DNA of 64,000 nt from Microvelia longipes (GCA_018340805.1 JACMZG010001914.1:49359680-49423679); one strand, 5' to 3'; shown: positions 1 through 13,790, counted from the first letter of the stretch. Notes: a model not told the origin generated them from the sequence alone. Numbers and translations: made by a program.

Positions 1-960
1 ATTAGGAGATGTTAGTGGTGGATTATAGAGGGTCTTATTAGGAGATGTTAGTGGTGGATTGTATAGGAAGGGTCCTTATTAGGAGATGTTAGTGGTGGAT
101 TGTATAGGACAGGAATAGGAGATTCTTATTAGGAGTTTAGTGGTGGATTGTATAGGACAGGCCTTATTAGGAGATGTTAGTGGTGGATTGTATAGGACAG
201 GGTCCTTATTAGGTGTTAGTGGTGGATTGTAGAGGGTTTTATTAGGAGATGTTAGTGGTGGATTATTAGGACAGGGTCCTTATTAGGAGATGTTAGTGGT
301 GGATTGTATAGGACAGGGTCCTTATTAGGAGATGTTAGTGGTGGATTGTAGAGGGTTCTTATTAGGAGATGTTAGTGGTGGATTGTATAGGACAGGGTCC
401 TTATTAGGAGATGTTAGTGGTGGATTGTATAGGACAGGGTCCTTATTAGAAGATGTTAGTGGTGGATTGTAGAGGGTTCTTATTAGGAGATATTAGTGGT
501 GGATTGTATAGGACAGGTCCTTATTAGGAGATGTAGTGGTGGATTGTATAGGACAGGGTCTTATTAGAAGATGTAGTGTATTGTAGTGGTTAGTGGTGGA
601 TTGTATAGGACAGGGTCCTTATTTAGGAGATGTTAGTGGTGGATTTGTATAGGACAGGGTCCTTACTTAGGAGTGTTAGTGGTGGATTGTAGAGGGTTCT
701 TTAGGAGATATTAGTGGTGGATTGTATAGGACAGGGTCCTTATTAGGAGATGTTAGTGGTGGATTGTAGAGGGTTCTTATTTAGGAGATATTAGTGGTGG
801 GATTGTTAGTGGGACAGGGGGTCTTTCTTGAAGATGTTAGTGGTGGATTGTAGAGGGTTCTTATAGGAGATATTGTGGTGGATTGTATAGGGCAGGGTCT
901 TATTAGGAGTGGTGGATTGTTTTATAGGAGATATTATTGGGATTGATAGTCTTATGGTGT
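1..960 (+). repeat. 37/42-bp minisatellite
   Basis: Units contain ttattaggagatgttagtgg and tggattgta, followed either by taggacagggtcc (42 bp) or gagggttc (37 bp). The two unit types are interspersed. Indels increase toward 780-960. The array probably continues left of the window. Confidence 0.92.
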
Positions 961-1329
961 TATTGATTAAGTATGTCCTGACAAACCAGAATTATTCTTA
1001 ATGTTGCTATCTAAACATAATAAATGCACTTCAAACTTGGGTGTATTAGTCAATAGTAGAAGCTGGGCTTCACGGACTCTGGTGGCAAAAGATCAATTTT
1101 AAAATTTAAACTGTTTACTTGTGACAATTTATTTCAAATGCCATTATTAGCTTTGATATCCCTTTGGATTGGACAGCTTATTCATCAAATCAACACAATA
1201 ATCAACTTCTAAGTAACATGATAAATACTATCAATAACAATTTGAATAAATATTTTATAATAATAAAAAAACAAAATATTAAATATTTGTAATGAAATAA
1301 CAATAACATCAATAACACATTTCATCTGG

Positions 1330-1545
1330 AGAGATTCTATGTAACCTCATATTACAGTTCTATAACCTCATGATTCTATGTACCTCATATTACAGTTCTA
1401 TGTAACCTCATACAGATTCTATAACCTCATATTACAGATTCTATGTAACCTCATATTACAGATTCTATGTAACCTCATATTACAGATTCTATGTAACCTC
1501 ATATTACAGATATTCAGATGTTTATTACAGATTCTATGGTAAGGA
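1330..1545 (+). repeat. Tandem repeat of about 25 bp
   Basis: Repeats of gattctatgtaacctcatat plus taca, with shortened first copies. Confidence 0.85.
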
Positions 1546-1559
1546 TGTACAGTCAGGTA

Positions 1560-3540
1560 ATTAATTAAACCTCCTTAAGTAAGTTGAAGATCAAGTTTCT
1601 GAAAAGAAATAAGAAAAGATAATAACATCTGACTTATATACCTTCTACAGATGATTTTTGTTGAATTTAATAAAAGAACTTGATTAACATTAATTAATTT
1701 CACATTAATAATTAAAACAGGTTACTAAAGAATATAGCATCGATTTCCATGAGAGATTAGTAAACATATAATTTTGTTTAATAAAAAAAAGTAGGCAGTG
1801 CTGCATATATGGAATTAACAGGGTTGCCAAAATATTTATTTGATGCTCAAAATTTAAATTCTTAACCATTTTTCATAAAGATTTGTTGAACCCACTTGGA
1901 CTGAACATTCAACAACAGTTTTAAATTTACAATTTAAAAGATATAAATACACAATAAAGTTTTATAATCTTTTTTTATATCTTGGTACAGGAGGTTTATT
2001 TACAGGTTAGGTTTACCATCGTTGACAGTGTCACATAAACACTCTCATTAAAAAAATAAAATTCCAGGTTTGCATCTGACTTTATGAAACTAGTATTAGA
2101 TTCAATGGTCACCTACCCCACCACTGACCGCACCTCATGCTCAAACAAATGACTCCATTCATAGTAAATATCAATTTATTTACCTCGTAAAACATATGTG
2201 AGATAATTTATTTTGACAATCATGCACTCTAGTGAGATTCCAATTGACTAAATTGGAATCTCACTGAAAGATTAATGTTATTTTTGGTATTTAAAATCTC
2301 TATCTAAATTTAGGATTTAATTATAATATTTTTAGTATTGAAAATAAAATTAAACATAACCTTTCTTAAAGCTTATTTATTTACATACCTTTCTTATCAA
2401 ATTTATTTTTAAAAAATTTTAAAGAAAGTTTTCTTAAAAAACATTCTTAATCTCTCCAGACAAAAACAATTCATATTTAAATAGTTATTTAATCTTCATT
2501 AACTTTATTATATGTAACACCAATTAATTAAATATTTTGAAGAATTTTGAGTCATTTTAATTACTCAATCAGATACAAGAGTTAAATTAATTCAGTTATT
2601 ATTTAGATACAATTTAATTTATTATTTACCTAACTACATATTAAATAACATTGTTACAATTTACTGTGATTTGCAACATATAGATAGTTTTCTTGTAAGA
2701 AATAAAAATTATATTTGTTTCATATAGACAATAAATATACCCAAAACATTGTCACGTTTCAAACATACAGCTTACAGTAACATAAAATTACAATAAGCTC
2801 TAAATTACAAGTTGAAAAAAAATTAATTAATTTGTTAATTTAATTTAATCTCGTATGTATGTACGAGATTTTTGTTCTTAGACTCGGATTCAAATGAAAC
2901 TTTTTTTTTAAAAATGAACCATGTTAATGTCCCGAACAATGAATACGTGAATATGTCCCGTTCATGAAATATGTGACACGTCATTAACCCACAATAATGA
3001 CACCCATAAATATTTTAAAAAATTACAGATCTTCAAAAAGTGTTTAGTTAGATGTATGATTAACAAAAATACAAAGTAATTTTTCATTATCAAAATTATT
3101 TCCGGTTTTATTGATTGACATATATAATATTGACATGTAAACAAATCACGTTTGTTGACTAATACTATTGAAAATTGGCTTATATCGTGGCAGTATACCA
3201 ATTCTATAAACTAGTAATATGACAAACTGAAATGGGACAGCGAATATGTGGCTGCGAAGCGGCCACAGAGAGGCGGAGAGGCCTTGATTCGGCCCCCTAG
3301 CCCTGACGGTGCGTAGTGACCAAGGCAATGCTGAGGTTGCAAAGCTACCAAGAGGCACTACTAGATCTTTGTTTCTTTATTTCTTTAGATGATTACTGAT
3401 GACTAGATCTTTATTTCTCAACAAACTATTTTTAATTTTTGTATTATTAAAGTTGTAAGCATTATTTTTCTTAACAAATTCATACTTTTTTCTGCCAGCT
3501 TAATGTTATTAAAATGAAAGAGCAGTTAGCTTCTAGCAAC
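1560..3540. other. No gene seen
   Basis: AT-rich. A GC-richer patch at 3240-3358, read on the minus strand, resembles in pattern the patch at 10690-10765 and may be an old dispersed repeat. Neither has splice sites or a family match. Confidence 0.5.
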
Positions 3541-3988
3541 AATAGCTTAAAATGTTGACTATTCTGTATGAAAATGTTTGAGTTTTCTTAAAGGGCAATA
3601 ATAGGATAATTTTTTTCCATTCTTAGCTAAACTGTTGCACTTCTTCTAATGTCCTACCAAGAAAATTCCAAAAATTCAATTTTTTCAAAAAATAATTTTT
3701 CATGCTAATTTTTTGGTATTAGTTCCAAAATATTTGACATAGTCAATTGTTCGTACTTAGACATTTACTCAGCATTCCAACGAGACAAATTTCATCTTTT
3801 TAGCTTGAACAGTTTAAGAACTATTAATGATTTTAGGATGCGAGGTCAAATAATTTTTAAAAATATTTAATCTAACCTTGTGGGAAAAAAGTAGAGATTT
3901 GGGTTTATATTATAAGACATTTTTTTGTTCTCCTTAAGGAGTACTATACCTTCATCTTTGGTGGACACTTATATGAAACGCCCTGTAT
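3540..3988. mobile_element. Truncated copy of the CAGGGTGTTTCATAT foldback element
   Basis: It matches the right arm of 26851-28022, with the same order of tcttaaagggcaataat, tcatgctaattttttgg, caacgagacaaattt, ccttgtgggaaaa and ggagtactat, ending tatgaaacgccctgta. The left arm is missing. A TA microsatellite begins just past its end. Confidence 0.65.
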
Positions 3989-4009
3989 AATACGTGTATA
4001 TATATATAA

Positions 4010-4017
4010 TATAAATA

Positions 4018-4097
<80 letters not shown>
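4010..4097. repeat. TA microsatellite
   Basis: (ta)n with two short breaks, directly after the truncated foldback copy. Confidence 0.93.
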
Positions 4098-4098
<1 letters not shown>

Positions 4099-4779
4099 TG
4101 TATTGTCAAATAAGTAAGAGTTCTTAGATGAGAGATTTGCAAAGGAGTCGACACTAACACAACTTTGATAAATAAGATAGGAGAAACTCAGTGCCATAGT
4201 TGGCAGCTTGCTCTATAATACTATACAAATCACAGTAAATGAATCGTCATTATTGCACAATAATAAATTTAAAAACATTAAGTTCTTCAATTTACAACAA
4301 TTAATTAAAGAATGGTTCTAAATAATATTTTCTAATATAGAATACTTAACTATAACATTTTATCATTAGCAATAGTTGGATAAAATTTTGATTGAAATGG
4401 ACCTTGATAATACAACCATATAAGGATTATAAATTGAAGAACGGAGTAGATTTATACATTACAGTCAGATGCTTAAACAGCTGAGGTTTAGTGAAACTGA
4501 TCATTTCAACAAGAAGAAAGTTAAAAGTAATGAGTAACGACAAAGAGTGGATGGATTAACAACAGCCAGTTCTCCTAAATAGTTCATTCCAAAGAGTAGA
4601 AGCTTCATTGAAGGAGCACCTACCTCAATGTTACTTCCTTTCAGCAAATTTATAAAACAAGAGCTCATGAGGTTGAGGTCATGAATGAGGGAGGAGGTTT
4701 TTTAAAAAAGAGGGACACACTAATCATTCAAACTAAATTGATCCCCCACTCCCCCTTCAACTTCTGTCATCCAACTTAT

Positions 4780-5215
4780 CCTTAAACTCCGGTTCACCTA
4801 AAGAACTAACCTTATAAACCTCTAGGCATGCACCTCAAGAACCAACCTTACAAACTTATTAGCTGCGCCTCAAGAAGCAACCTTAAAAACCTCTCGGCTG
4901 CACCTCAAGAACCAACCTTACAAACTTATTAGCTGCGCCTCAAGAAGCAACCTTAAAAACCTCTCGGCTGCACCTCAAGAACCAACCTTACAAACTTATT
5001 AGCTGCGCCTCAAGAAGCAACCTTAAAAACCTCTTGGCTGCACCTCAAGAACCTATTTTATTAACCCCTAAGCTGCACCTCAAGAACCAACCTTATAAAC
5101 CTCGGCTAGGCCTCAAGAACTAAACCAATAAACCTCTCGGCTGCGCCTGAAGAACCAACCTTATAAATCTCAGCTACGCCTTAAGAACCGACTTTCTAAA
5201 CCTCTCAGCTGCATC
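4780..5215 (+). repeat. 35-bp tandem array with 70-bp higher-order unit
   Basis: Units contain cctcaagaaccaacctta with alternating aaacttattagctgcg and aaacctctcggctgca forms. The two alternate regularly at 4850-5040, giving a 70-bp composite. The right part is degenerate. Confidence 0.85.
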
Positions 5216-7580
5216 TTTGGGTTAGAAACACAATGGTACCCTCAGCAACAGACAAAAACTTTATTTTTATTCATGAAAAAACAGAGTTAACAGTAAGTGC
5301 ATAAGGTATTGGGCATTAAAAGGTCGTAGAGTATATTAAATTGGCTAAAAATTTAGCTAATGGAGTCGCATGGGGAGAATAGGATCCGAAATCAAAGCCA
5401 AAATCCGTTTCAGAGGTCCCTGAAAATATGCTATGTGGCAGTGTTGTTTTGTCCATCAGACTATTCTAACCTCACTCATAGGAACTAATAACCTTTTATG
5501 AGTTATTCACTCTTTAATTTAACAACCAACAGTGCAGAAATTCATCAAAGCTCAATAAATGCTTCAGTTAACTATTCCAATGTTCCCAAAACCCAAAGCT
5601 TTAAACATCCGACCTATTACAATCAAGTAATAAATTTCAAAAATTCAATTTATCTAAATATGCACAATTACCCTGTGCCGGAAAGACACTTATTAAATAC
5701 ATCATAATCTTAAATTTATTTAAAATCTTTACAGGAAAATTTGCCATACAAATACATTACAAATTCAATTATAAGCATATAACAATAAATAAAATAAACA
5801 TTAAATATTTTTTTTAACTTTCATTTTCTTTCAAATCAATGCTTTTAAAAAGTAAAAAAATTAACTGCACAGCAGTGGTTTTAACACGAAATTAAAATGA
5901 AATTAATAAAATATTAATTGCTTAAAAACTATTAAATGAACGTTACAAGTAGAAAAAAATTATTTTATACAAAGCAAAATAAAAATTGGAAGTATATTTA
6001 AAACTTTTTAATATTGATATTTTTTTATATATCATAAAAAATATATATATTTAGTTTCAATTCTTTAATTCAATTTAATTTTAATAAATGCACACAAAGT
6101 AAAAATTCAGAGTTAAATACAAAGGTTTATTAGCTTGAATTTGTTAAGAGGGGGGTTTAGTGTTTGGAGAATAACAATTGTTCTATTCATTAAGTATTTG
6201 CACTTTTATTTGTATTTTGGTTTTTTTGTAAAATAAATATATTTTGGAAAATAAATTGAACTGTACAATATTATTTTATTAAATTTTAAACAGTAATATA
6301 AGCGTTTGAAGTAGTAGAAAATGAAATGGCAGTTGAAGGCCAATGTCAAAAAAATATTAGGAAGGGGCAATGGGTGACAGGGTATATTAGGGGGAGTGGG
6401 CAAGAAAACAGAATTGTTGCAATTTAGCTTTTTAATAGTTATTAATGCACCAAGGGAGTAAAGAATGCTATTATTTCCCTGAGCTGTTAGTTGTTTCGTA
6501 AGACGGAAGCTAAAAGAACCAAAGCTTTAACTCCTGAGGCAAAGTTGAGGAATTTATGTGTTTAACTCCCAAGACAAAGCCATGGAGGGATTATTGAAAG
6601 GGGAAAAATAGTGTTTTACTCCCAAGGTTTTTTTTTACTAGGTACAATTTTACTCCACATTTTGATGTCATTTAACTGTTATTAAGTTCTCATTTTTATA
6701 CTTTTTGTAGTATATTGGTTTGAACTTCCTCATAAATCTTGGGGGGAGTTGCTCCTCAAAACATATTCCTCCATACAACTTCTTTAGACATGAAACGCAT
6801 TTTGAGCTAATAATTTTTTTTATTTTTGCCACCCCTGGGAAAGTGTTAAAAAATTGACCAGTCTCCCTTATAAATTTAGAGGGTAATGCTCCGAAAAAAT
6901 GTAAAAATACCCCTCCAATAAGATTTTAGGGGCTCTAATCACATTATAGGAAAAGCTTTTTATTCCCAAGGGAGAAAAAGTAACATTTTACTCCGAAGGA
7001 AGTGAAAAATATCCTTCCCAAGTATCCAAAGTAGAATACTTGGAAAAGTGAAAAGTGCTTCTTTACTCCCTAAAAACTATTCAATTAACCTCACATTATA
7101 CACTGTCAGGAGGAAAAATATATTTTTTTGAGGTAGTACGTAATTGAGCACTTTATCGGACCGTTTTTAGGATGAGAAGCCAATCATTATTGTTATAGGA
7201 GGTTATTTAATACTTTTCACCTCCGAGGACAATAATGAATGTAAAAAAAAACTCCTAGGACGCAAAAGTAATTCATATTTTACCACCATTACTGTAATGT
7301 AGCGTGTTCAAAAAACAATCTGTGTAAAAGCTTAATGAGGTTTCTTTAAAAACGTTCATTTTTTTCTGTTTTTGTTCGTAGACTAATTTTTTTCTCGTTT
7401 TTAAAACTTTTACATTTTTGAGTAAAAGTGTGAAGCTATGGATGAATTGTAAACAGGTATTTATTTGTAATTTGTTTGTTTATTTTTCATTATAATTAAA
7501 CATGTATTTATTTTTTTTTACGTTTTTTTTTCAATTAAGTATATAGCACAGTTTATTTAATGAGTGCTACCTCAAAAAAA
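5216..7580. other. No gene seen
   Basis: AT-rich DNA with only short, compositionally biased frames. 6440-7280 contains recurring ctcccaagg/ggaggtaaa-like blocks that look like an old degenerate repeat. Nothing else was recognised. Confidence 0.6.
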
Positions 7581-7707
7581 TAGTGTATGCCATCCGGCTG
7601 AGAATGTCTTTATGTCTTGGCAATTTTTCCTGACTGCTTTGCTCGTCGGTAAATCTAATTGCCGTGACATAAAGACACACTTCTCAGCCTTATGGCATAA
7701 ATAACTA
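7581..7707. mobile_element. Small palindromic element
   Basis: The left part tatgccatccggctgagaat and gtctttatgtc pair with gacataaagacacac and ttctcagccttatggcata on the right, giving a stem of about 35 bp with mismatches. No coding content. Confidence 0.6.
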
Positions 7708-8359
7708 TTATGGGGGTTTTAGATAGAAAAGTCATAACATCACAACTTGCACTTCTTCACTTAAAAGTCAACTCAACTTTCAACGTGTTTCAACACATTT
7801 AGTTTATTTTTTGAGCATTTTTTTTAATTTCTATAGTTGATATTAATACACACAAAGTTAAAAATGAAGTATGAGTCACACTATGCACTCAAAGTAGGTT
7901 CTTTTCCTGCCAAAAGGACACAAAAGATAGATAGATTCAATAAAGCTATCAAGCATATTTTAAAGGAATATGGCATCTACACCATGAACTCTCTGTCTTT
8001 AAATATATAATTATTTTTATTTTAGCTTTAAATTAGTCTGTAAGTATTTGACATCATTAGACAATGTTAAGTTACTGTAGCAGTGAGATTAAGGATTATT
8101 ATTATTATGCTTTCATTTCAATTCCCAAAGGAAAAATATACTTATTTTTTCCTGCATCATCACAAAGTATAATTTTTTCTTTCTAATATTTTAATGAGTC
8201 TTTTTAGAAAACAAACTTTAAGATGAAGCAATACAAAAATTGTGCAAACACTCTATTGAGGGACGAATTCTTCTTTGGCACTAGTTGAAAAAAAATAGGT
8301 TTGGAAAGACTATACTAAGAATACAGGCAGTCTATTTAAGGCAAAACCTAGTAATATAT

Positions 8360-8700
8360 AAAGCTAGCTAACCTCATTAGCTAGCTAACCTCATTAGCTA
8401 GCTAACCTCATTAGCTAGCTAACCTCATTAGCTAGCTAACCTCATTAGCTAGCTAACCTCATTAGCTAGCTAACCTCATTAGCTAGCTAACTCATTAGCT
8501 AGCCTCATTACTAGCTAACCTCATTAGCTAGCTAACCTCATTAGCTAGTTAACCTCATTAGCTAGTTAACCTCTTAGCTAGCCCTCATTGCTATTAACCT
8601 CATTAGCTAACCTCATTAGCTAGCAACCTCATTAGCTAGCTAACTTAGCTAGCTTATTAGCTAGTTAACCTCATTAGCTAGCTAACCTCATTAGCTAGAG
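8360..8700 (+). repeat. 17-bp array of palindromic units
   Basis: About twenty copies of cattagctagctaacct. Each unit contains the self-complementary ttagctagctaa, so each repeat could form a small hairpin. Variants accumulate toward the right. Confidence 0.9.
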
Positions 8701-10033
8701 AGCTTTTCCTGATCTAACAACTTAGGTATGAGCTGGTACGGCAAAACTAATGCATACTTCAATAATTCGATACAGAATCAATTGATTAAGTGTGGGTCAA
8801 ATTTTTGACTGAAATTTTGACTACCGGTACAATTAGTAAAGTCTTTTTCCTTACTCTAATAAAACAATCGACTTTTTAATAGATAATTATTGAGGAACAA
8901 TAGTAAAACACAAATCAATTTCTTGTGTCAAACAACAATAACACTGCCAAGAAAATTATAAGTAACTTTAGCATGAAAGAAAATAAATAATTGAAATTGC
9001 TTGCCACATCAAATTTATTTCACTAAAATGTTTTTTCACGTTTTAGAAAAATGAAACATTGTATTCATAAACAAACTTTCATTTAACAGTTGTTAAGAAT
9101 TTAAATTTAAAAGTTTCGACTAAACTTAATTGTTTTGGAACCAATAAAAAATGGGTGTAATTGAAACGTTTAATTACATTTAAAAATATGTGTTATTTGT
9201 CAACAATAGTAGTTTTGTAAACAAACAAGGCTAAGAGGTTGGAGTTGAAATTTTTAAAAGGAGTTGGCATTTTTTAAAGGAGTCGGAGTCAGAATTTTTA
9301 AAAGGAGTAGCATTTTTAAAGAAGTCTGAATTTGAATTTTTAAAGAGAGATAGCATTTTTTTTTTAAGGAGTCAGAGTTGGAGTCAGAATTCTTAAAGGA
9401 CTCGAAGTAGAATTTTTTGCCAACTCCGACTCCATAGTCCTTGGAATTATTACTAATCTACACCCTCTAATTTTTTTTAAAAACATTGGTACAAACATAG
9501 TAAATTAAAAAATAATGACAAGCAATTTTTTCCTATAAAAAATAGTATACAGGTAAATGAAATAGTTTATAAATTTAGTTGAGTAGATTGGGAAGGCAGC
9601 TTTAACTTAAAGGAACCTGGGTTTTAATGTAGTAAAACTGTGAAAAACATGTCGCTTTGTAAGAAACAGGATGAGCTGGACACAGACGTGAACAAGGATG
9701 GAATGCTATAGTGAGGTGGCTTCCAGTGATACCACACCCTCACACCATCTCTCTACACTATCAACAGGCTTACCACCACACAGACATTACGTTTCAGAAC
9801 ATGTATTGTAAAAAATTATTTTGTTAAAAATTATTTTGTTAAATATTAATTTAAAAAAATTAATTTAATCTAGAAATAACATCTAATCAAAAGGGTTTTT
9901 AAATGAAATTAAAACTAAGATAAATTAATTTTGAATATAATAGTAGAAAGGTATGAACAACTAGAATTATGCAATATAATTTAGATACTAAATATCTGAT
10001 TGAATAAACATTTCTTTTATATTTTTATCAAAT

Positions 10034-10036
<3 letters not shown>

Positions 10037-10105
<69 letters not shown>

Positions 10106-10332
10106 AAAACAAAATGCCCGTTTTAGGGCCTTTCGGCCCATCAGGGTATTCACCCTGCGGGAACCACCTCAGGTGGGTTGCATCTACTACACTCTAAGAA
10201 TTAATTAAAGTTGGCGAAATCATTTTAATACAATTTTAATACAAATACTATTCATAAAATCTTAGAGCATAGCCCGGGCTGCGAACCCCGGACTCCGGTG
10301 CCGAACGCCTTTACGATCACGGCCACGGAGGC

Positions 10333-10383
<51 letters not shown>

Positions 10384-10410
10384 TATATATATATATATAT
10401 ATAATATATA
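10037..10410. repeat. TA microsatellite split by a SINE
   Basis: (ta)n at about 10037-10100 and again at 10334-10410, separated by the SINE at 10114-10332. Confidence 0.9.
10114..10332 (-). mobile_element. tRNA-headed SINE, subfamily B
   Basis: Read on the minus strand, it starts with GCCTCCGTGGCCGTGATCG (box A-like), has GGGGTTCGCAGCCCGGG (box B-like), then a unique body, a terminal palindromic GGCCGAAAGGCCC segment and a short tail. It sits inside a TA microsatellite, with TA repeats on both sides (about 10037-10100 and 10334-10410). A target duplication is therefore not resolvable. Confidence 0.75.
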
Positions 10411-10429
10411 AACGTTGTATATAGACAAC

Positions 10430-10570
10430 GTTGTGGAAACCACTCAGGAGACCTTTAAAACACCTGAAATGAATAATTCCGGTCACGTCTCAGTTTCGAT
10501 TTTTTTGCTAACACAACACTTTTCCCATATACCTACGGTATAAATGAGGAAAAGTTAAAGAAAACAGAAG
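10430..10570. repeat. Dispersed repeat with tatacctacggtataaatga motif
   Basis: Blocks accactcaggagacctttaa, aatgaataattccggtcacg and tatacctacggtataaatga occur here and, in part, near 46030-46130, 46340-46360, 46660-46765, 51270-51320 and 60800-60870. The family is unidentified. Confidence 0.6.
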
Positions 10571-11152
10571 TTTGATGAAGGGGTCAAGTAGGGTGTTGGT
10601 ATTTATAGTTTTTGTTACACTAAATCGCAGAAATGAGGTTTTACGACAAGTAGCTAATAATGATGAGGGACCAAATGATACAAAACAACAACTATATGGC
10701 TGCAAAGTGCCCAAGGGCTCAATGCCATAGAGTGGCCGTGGCACAAAGCTCTGAGGCTGCATTGCTCACATTATTACTAACATATTATAGTATGTATATA
10801 TATATAATATAATATATTATATTATACTATGCCTCTTTCATTTTATCAGCAAATAATTAATTTAATTATTAATTTTAATTATTAATCCTTAAAAATAGTT
10901 TTTTAACATCGTAGACATTAAGTTGTTCATACCTTCTCATCTCTAACATTATTGCAAATATTTACTGCCCCATACAACAATGCTAACTAAAAACAAGCTA
11001 ACACAACATCCATCAAATAACTTATATAAATAAAAAAAAAGAACATTATAAAGGTTTTAAAAAAACAAATATGATCTCAATACTTAATTTATTTCTACCA
11101 TTATTTAAAAAAAAAACTAAACTAAAGTACCTTTAAACATAATGCATAGTAC

Positions 11153-11561
11153 TACAGTCTATATCGTTTAGTTTAAAAAATCCCAAGGTCATAAGTATTT
11201 TGGGGATTGACCAATCAGAGAAGCCTGCCAACCCTCACTTAAAAAGAGGAAAAAAATCCCTACCACGATAACCGCTGCAGGGAAAAAACCTTCTTTCCTG
11301 CAATCGTTCACTTTTTTTTGGTGGTTCTTCTTTTGATTACAATCGTTTTGAAAACTACTTTCAAATTAATCTTAATAATGATATTTTAAATAAAACTACA
11401 CAAAAGAAAATGTAAAAAAAACATCGCCTAGAAAATACGGTAAAATAACCTGATTTGTTACATAGGTTTTCCCGCTCCCTTCTTGCAGGGATTTTTTTTC
11501 TCAACATTCAGTGGTGTCTAAACTGACCTGTCAAGATTTTTAAACTAAACTATAGACTGTA
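11153..11561. mobile_element. Mariner-like MITE, copy A
   Basis: About 409 bp with inverted ends that begin TACAGTCTATA and share the TTTAGTTTAAAAA segment. TA bounds each side, which fits Tc1/mariner-type TA target duplication. The interior contains tttggggattgaccaatcag and two aatccct blocks. It matches the element at 37367-37774 in reverse orientation. No transposase is present. Confidence 0.7.
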
Positions 11562-11929
11562 AGTATTATACAATTCAAGTATAAAACAATTTATGGAATT
11601 CTGTCCAATACATTAAAATACTGCTAAAAGATTTTGTTTAAATAAGTATTAAGACCTGAACATAAAAAGAGGTATTTATACAGAGAAATTCATTCCAAAA
11701 ATAAATTTGAACGTATTAAAAAAATTTATAAAATAAAAGATCATGCTACTGGCTGAGAGTTTTATAAATTTATTAACAAAATTGCAGTAAGCATTACAAT
11801 CAGAACAAATAACCCCCTCTCGTAATTATAGTTTACCATGAAAATGAAACAAAGTTGAAACATGAAACATAGGGTCTCTCCACAAAATCATTAATTTATT
11901 CAAAGCGCTTTGAACCTAACATGAGGCCA

Positions 11930-13010
11930 TCATCATAGAAATGAGCATCAACATAGAGATGAGTATCAACATAGAGGTGACCATCAACATAGATGACCAT
12001 CAACATAGAAACATCAACATAGAGATGACCATCAACATAGAAATGAGCATCAACATAGAGATGACTATCAACAATAGAGATGGCCATGAAACATAGAGAT
12101 GAATCAACATCGAGAATGACCATCAACATAGAATGACCATGAGAGATGAGACCATCAACATAGCAACTGCAGATGACATGCAATGAGATGACCATCATAG
12201 AGATGACATCAATGAATAGATGACCATCACAAAAGATGAGCATCAAATACAGATAGAATGATGACCATCAACATAGAGATGACCATCAACATAAAGATGA
12301 AGCAATCAACATACAGATGACCATCAACATAGAAGAGCATCAACATAGAGAGCAACATAGAGATGACCATCAACATAGAGATGAGATGACCATCAACATC
12401 AGAGATGACCCATCAACAAGAGATGACCATCAACATAGACATCACATACCATCCTAACATAAAATGAGAGCATCAACATCAGATGACCATCAACATAGAA
12501 ATGACTCAACATCCATCAACATTGAGATGACCATCAACATAGAGATGACCATCAATCATGACCAACATAAAGATGAGCATCAACATACAGATGACCATCA
12601 ACATAGAAATGACCATCAACATCGAGATGACCATCAACATAGAGATGACCATCAACATAGAGATGACCATCATACAGATGACCATCATCAAACATAGAGA
12701 TGCCATCAGAGATGACCATCAACATCCATAAATAGAGATGACCATCAACATAAAATGAGCATCAACATACAGATGACATCAACATCATGACATCAACATA
12801 GAGATGACCATCAACATAGAGATGACCATCAATATAGAGATGACCATCAACATAAAGATGAGCATCAACATACAGATGACCATCAACATAGAAATGAGCA
12901 TCAACATAGAGATGAGCATCAACATAGAGATGAGCATCAACATCGAGATGACCATCAACATAGAGATGACCATCAACATAGAGATGACTATCATCATAAC
13001 CAGTCAATCA
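11930..13010 (+). repeat. 18-bp minisatellite (gatgaccatcaacataga)
   Basis: About 1.1 kb of 18-bp units with variants (gagcat, aaagat). Copies are ragged at 12100-12480 and regular at 12800-13000. The pseudo-ORFs on both strands, rich in VDGHLY or NIEMTI, are products of the in-frame 18-bp period and not genes. Confidence 0.92.
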
Positions 13011-13572
13011 TGACTCACCGACATTGATGAGTCCAAAAAGGAGAGAATGAATATTACCAATGCTTTGTAAAATAATATTATGTAAAAGTTTGATTCTATA
13101 GATTCAAATTGGCAAGAAATAAACAAGCACATAAGACGAGCAAAGCGAGCCTAGAATTTTATGTTATATTTTTATCTACTCCTTGTATTGTAAGTTCTAC
13201 TTACAGTCTTGTTATCTCACACTGTAAATGTACTTTTACCCTAGGGAGGAAAAGTGAAAGGTTGCCAATTTGACAGAATTTTTTTAGTAAAATTTTTAGG
13301 AATTTTAGGAAATTTTTAGGATTTTTTGTTATGTTGGTACTACAGGTAGAATACACATATACACATGCTAATGTTTAAATTACAAATTATATATACACAT
13401 TATTCTATTGACAGCTTACAATAAAATAATGTGAAGATAGTGGATTTATTCTCTCTTCATCAGAGTAATTGACATAGTAAGAATAAACTAAACTAACACA
13501 ATAACAATTAAGGAGCTGAAGAACATATTAATAGTTGTTAGTATTAGTTCTCTAGTCGTAGATAAAATTTAA

Positions 13573-13790
13573 TATGCAACAAGGGATGAAATTTTTCAGC
13601 TCTCGTATTATCTCCCTCGTCAAGCCTCGGGAGCCAAATGTTAGTTAACTCCCTCGCAAGCCTCGGGAACTAACTAGTTTATCTCCCTCAGCCTACCGTC
13701 CTCGTGAGCTAATGAAGTTTCCTCCTTCGGCGCTGCCTTAGGACAAAACTTTAACTTGAGCTGTAAAACTTACTTTCATCCCTTGTTGCA
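13573..13790. mobile_element. Small inverted-repeat element (atgcaacaagggatgaaa ends)
   Basis: Ends atgcaacaagggatgaaa and tttcatcccttgttgcat are exact complements. The interior has repeated ctccctcg and gcctcggg blocks. A related degenerate stretch lies at 15230-15405. Confidence 0.6.

Noticed and set aside
3146..3358. 70-residue minus-strand ORF, GC-rich, as a possible scrib exon
   Set aside because: No splice borders in the right phase and no Scribble-like residues. The similar patch at 10690-10765 suggests an old repeat.
11896..13013. ORFs rich in VDGHLY, NIEMTI or MLMVIS on both strands
   Set aside because: The 18-bp minisatellite has a period divisible by three, which keeps frames open without selection.
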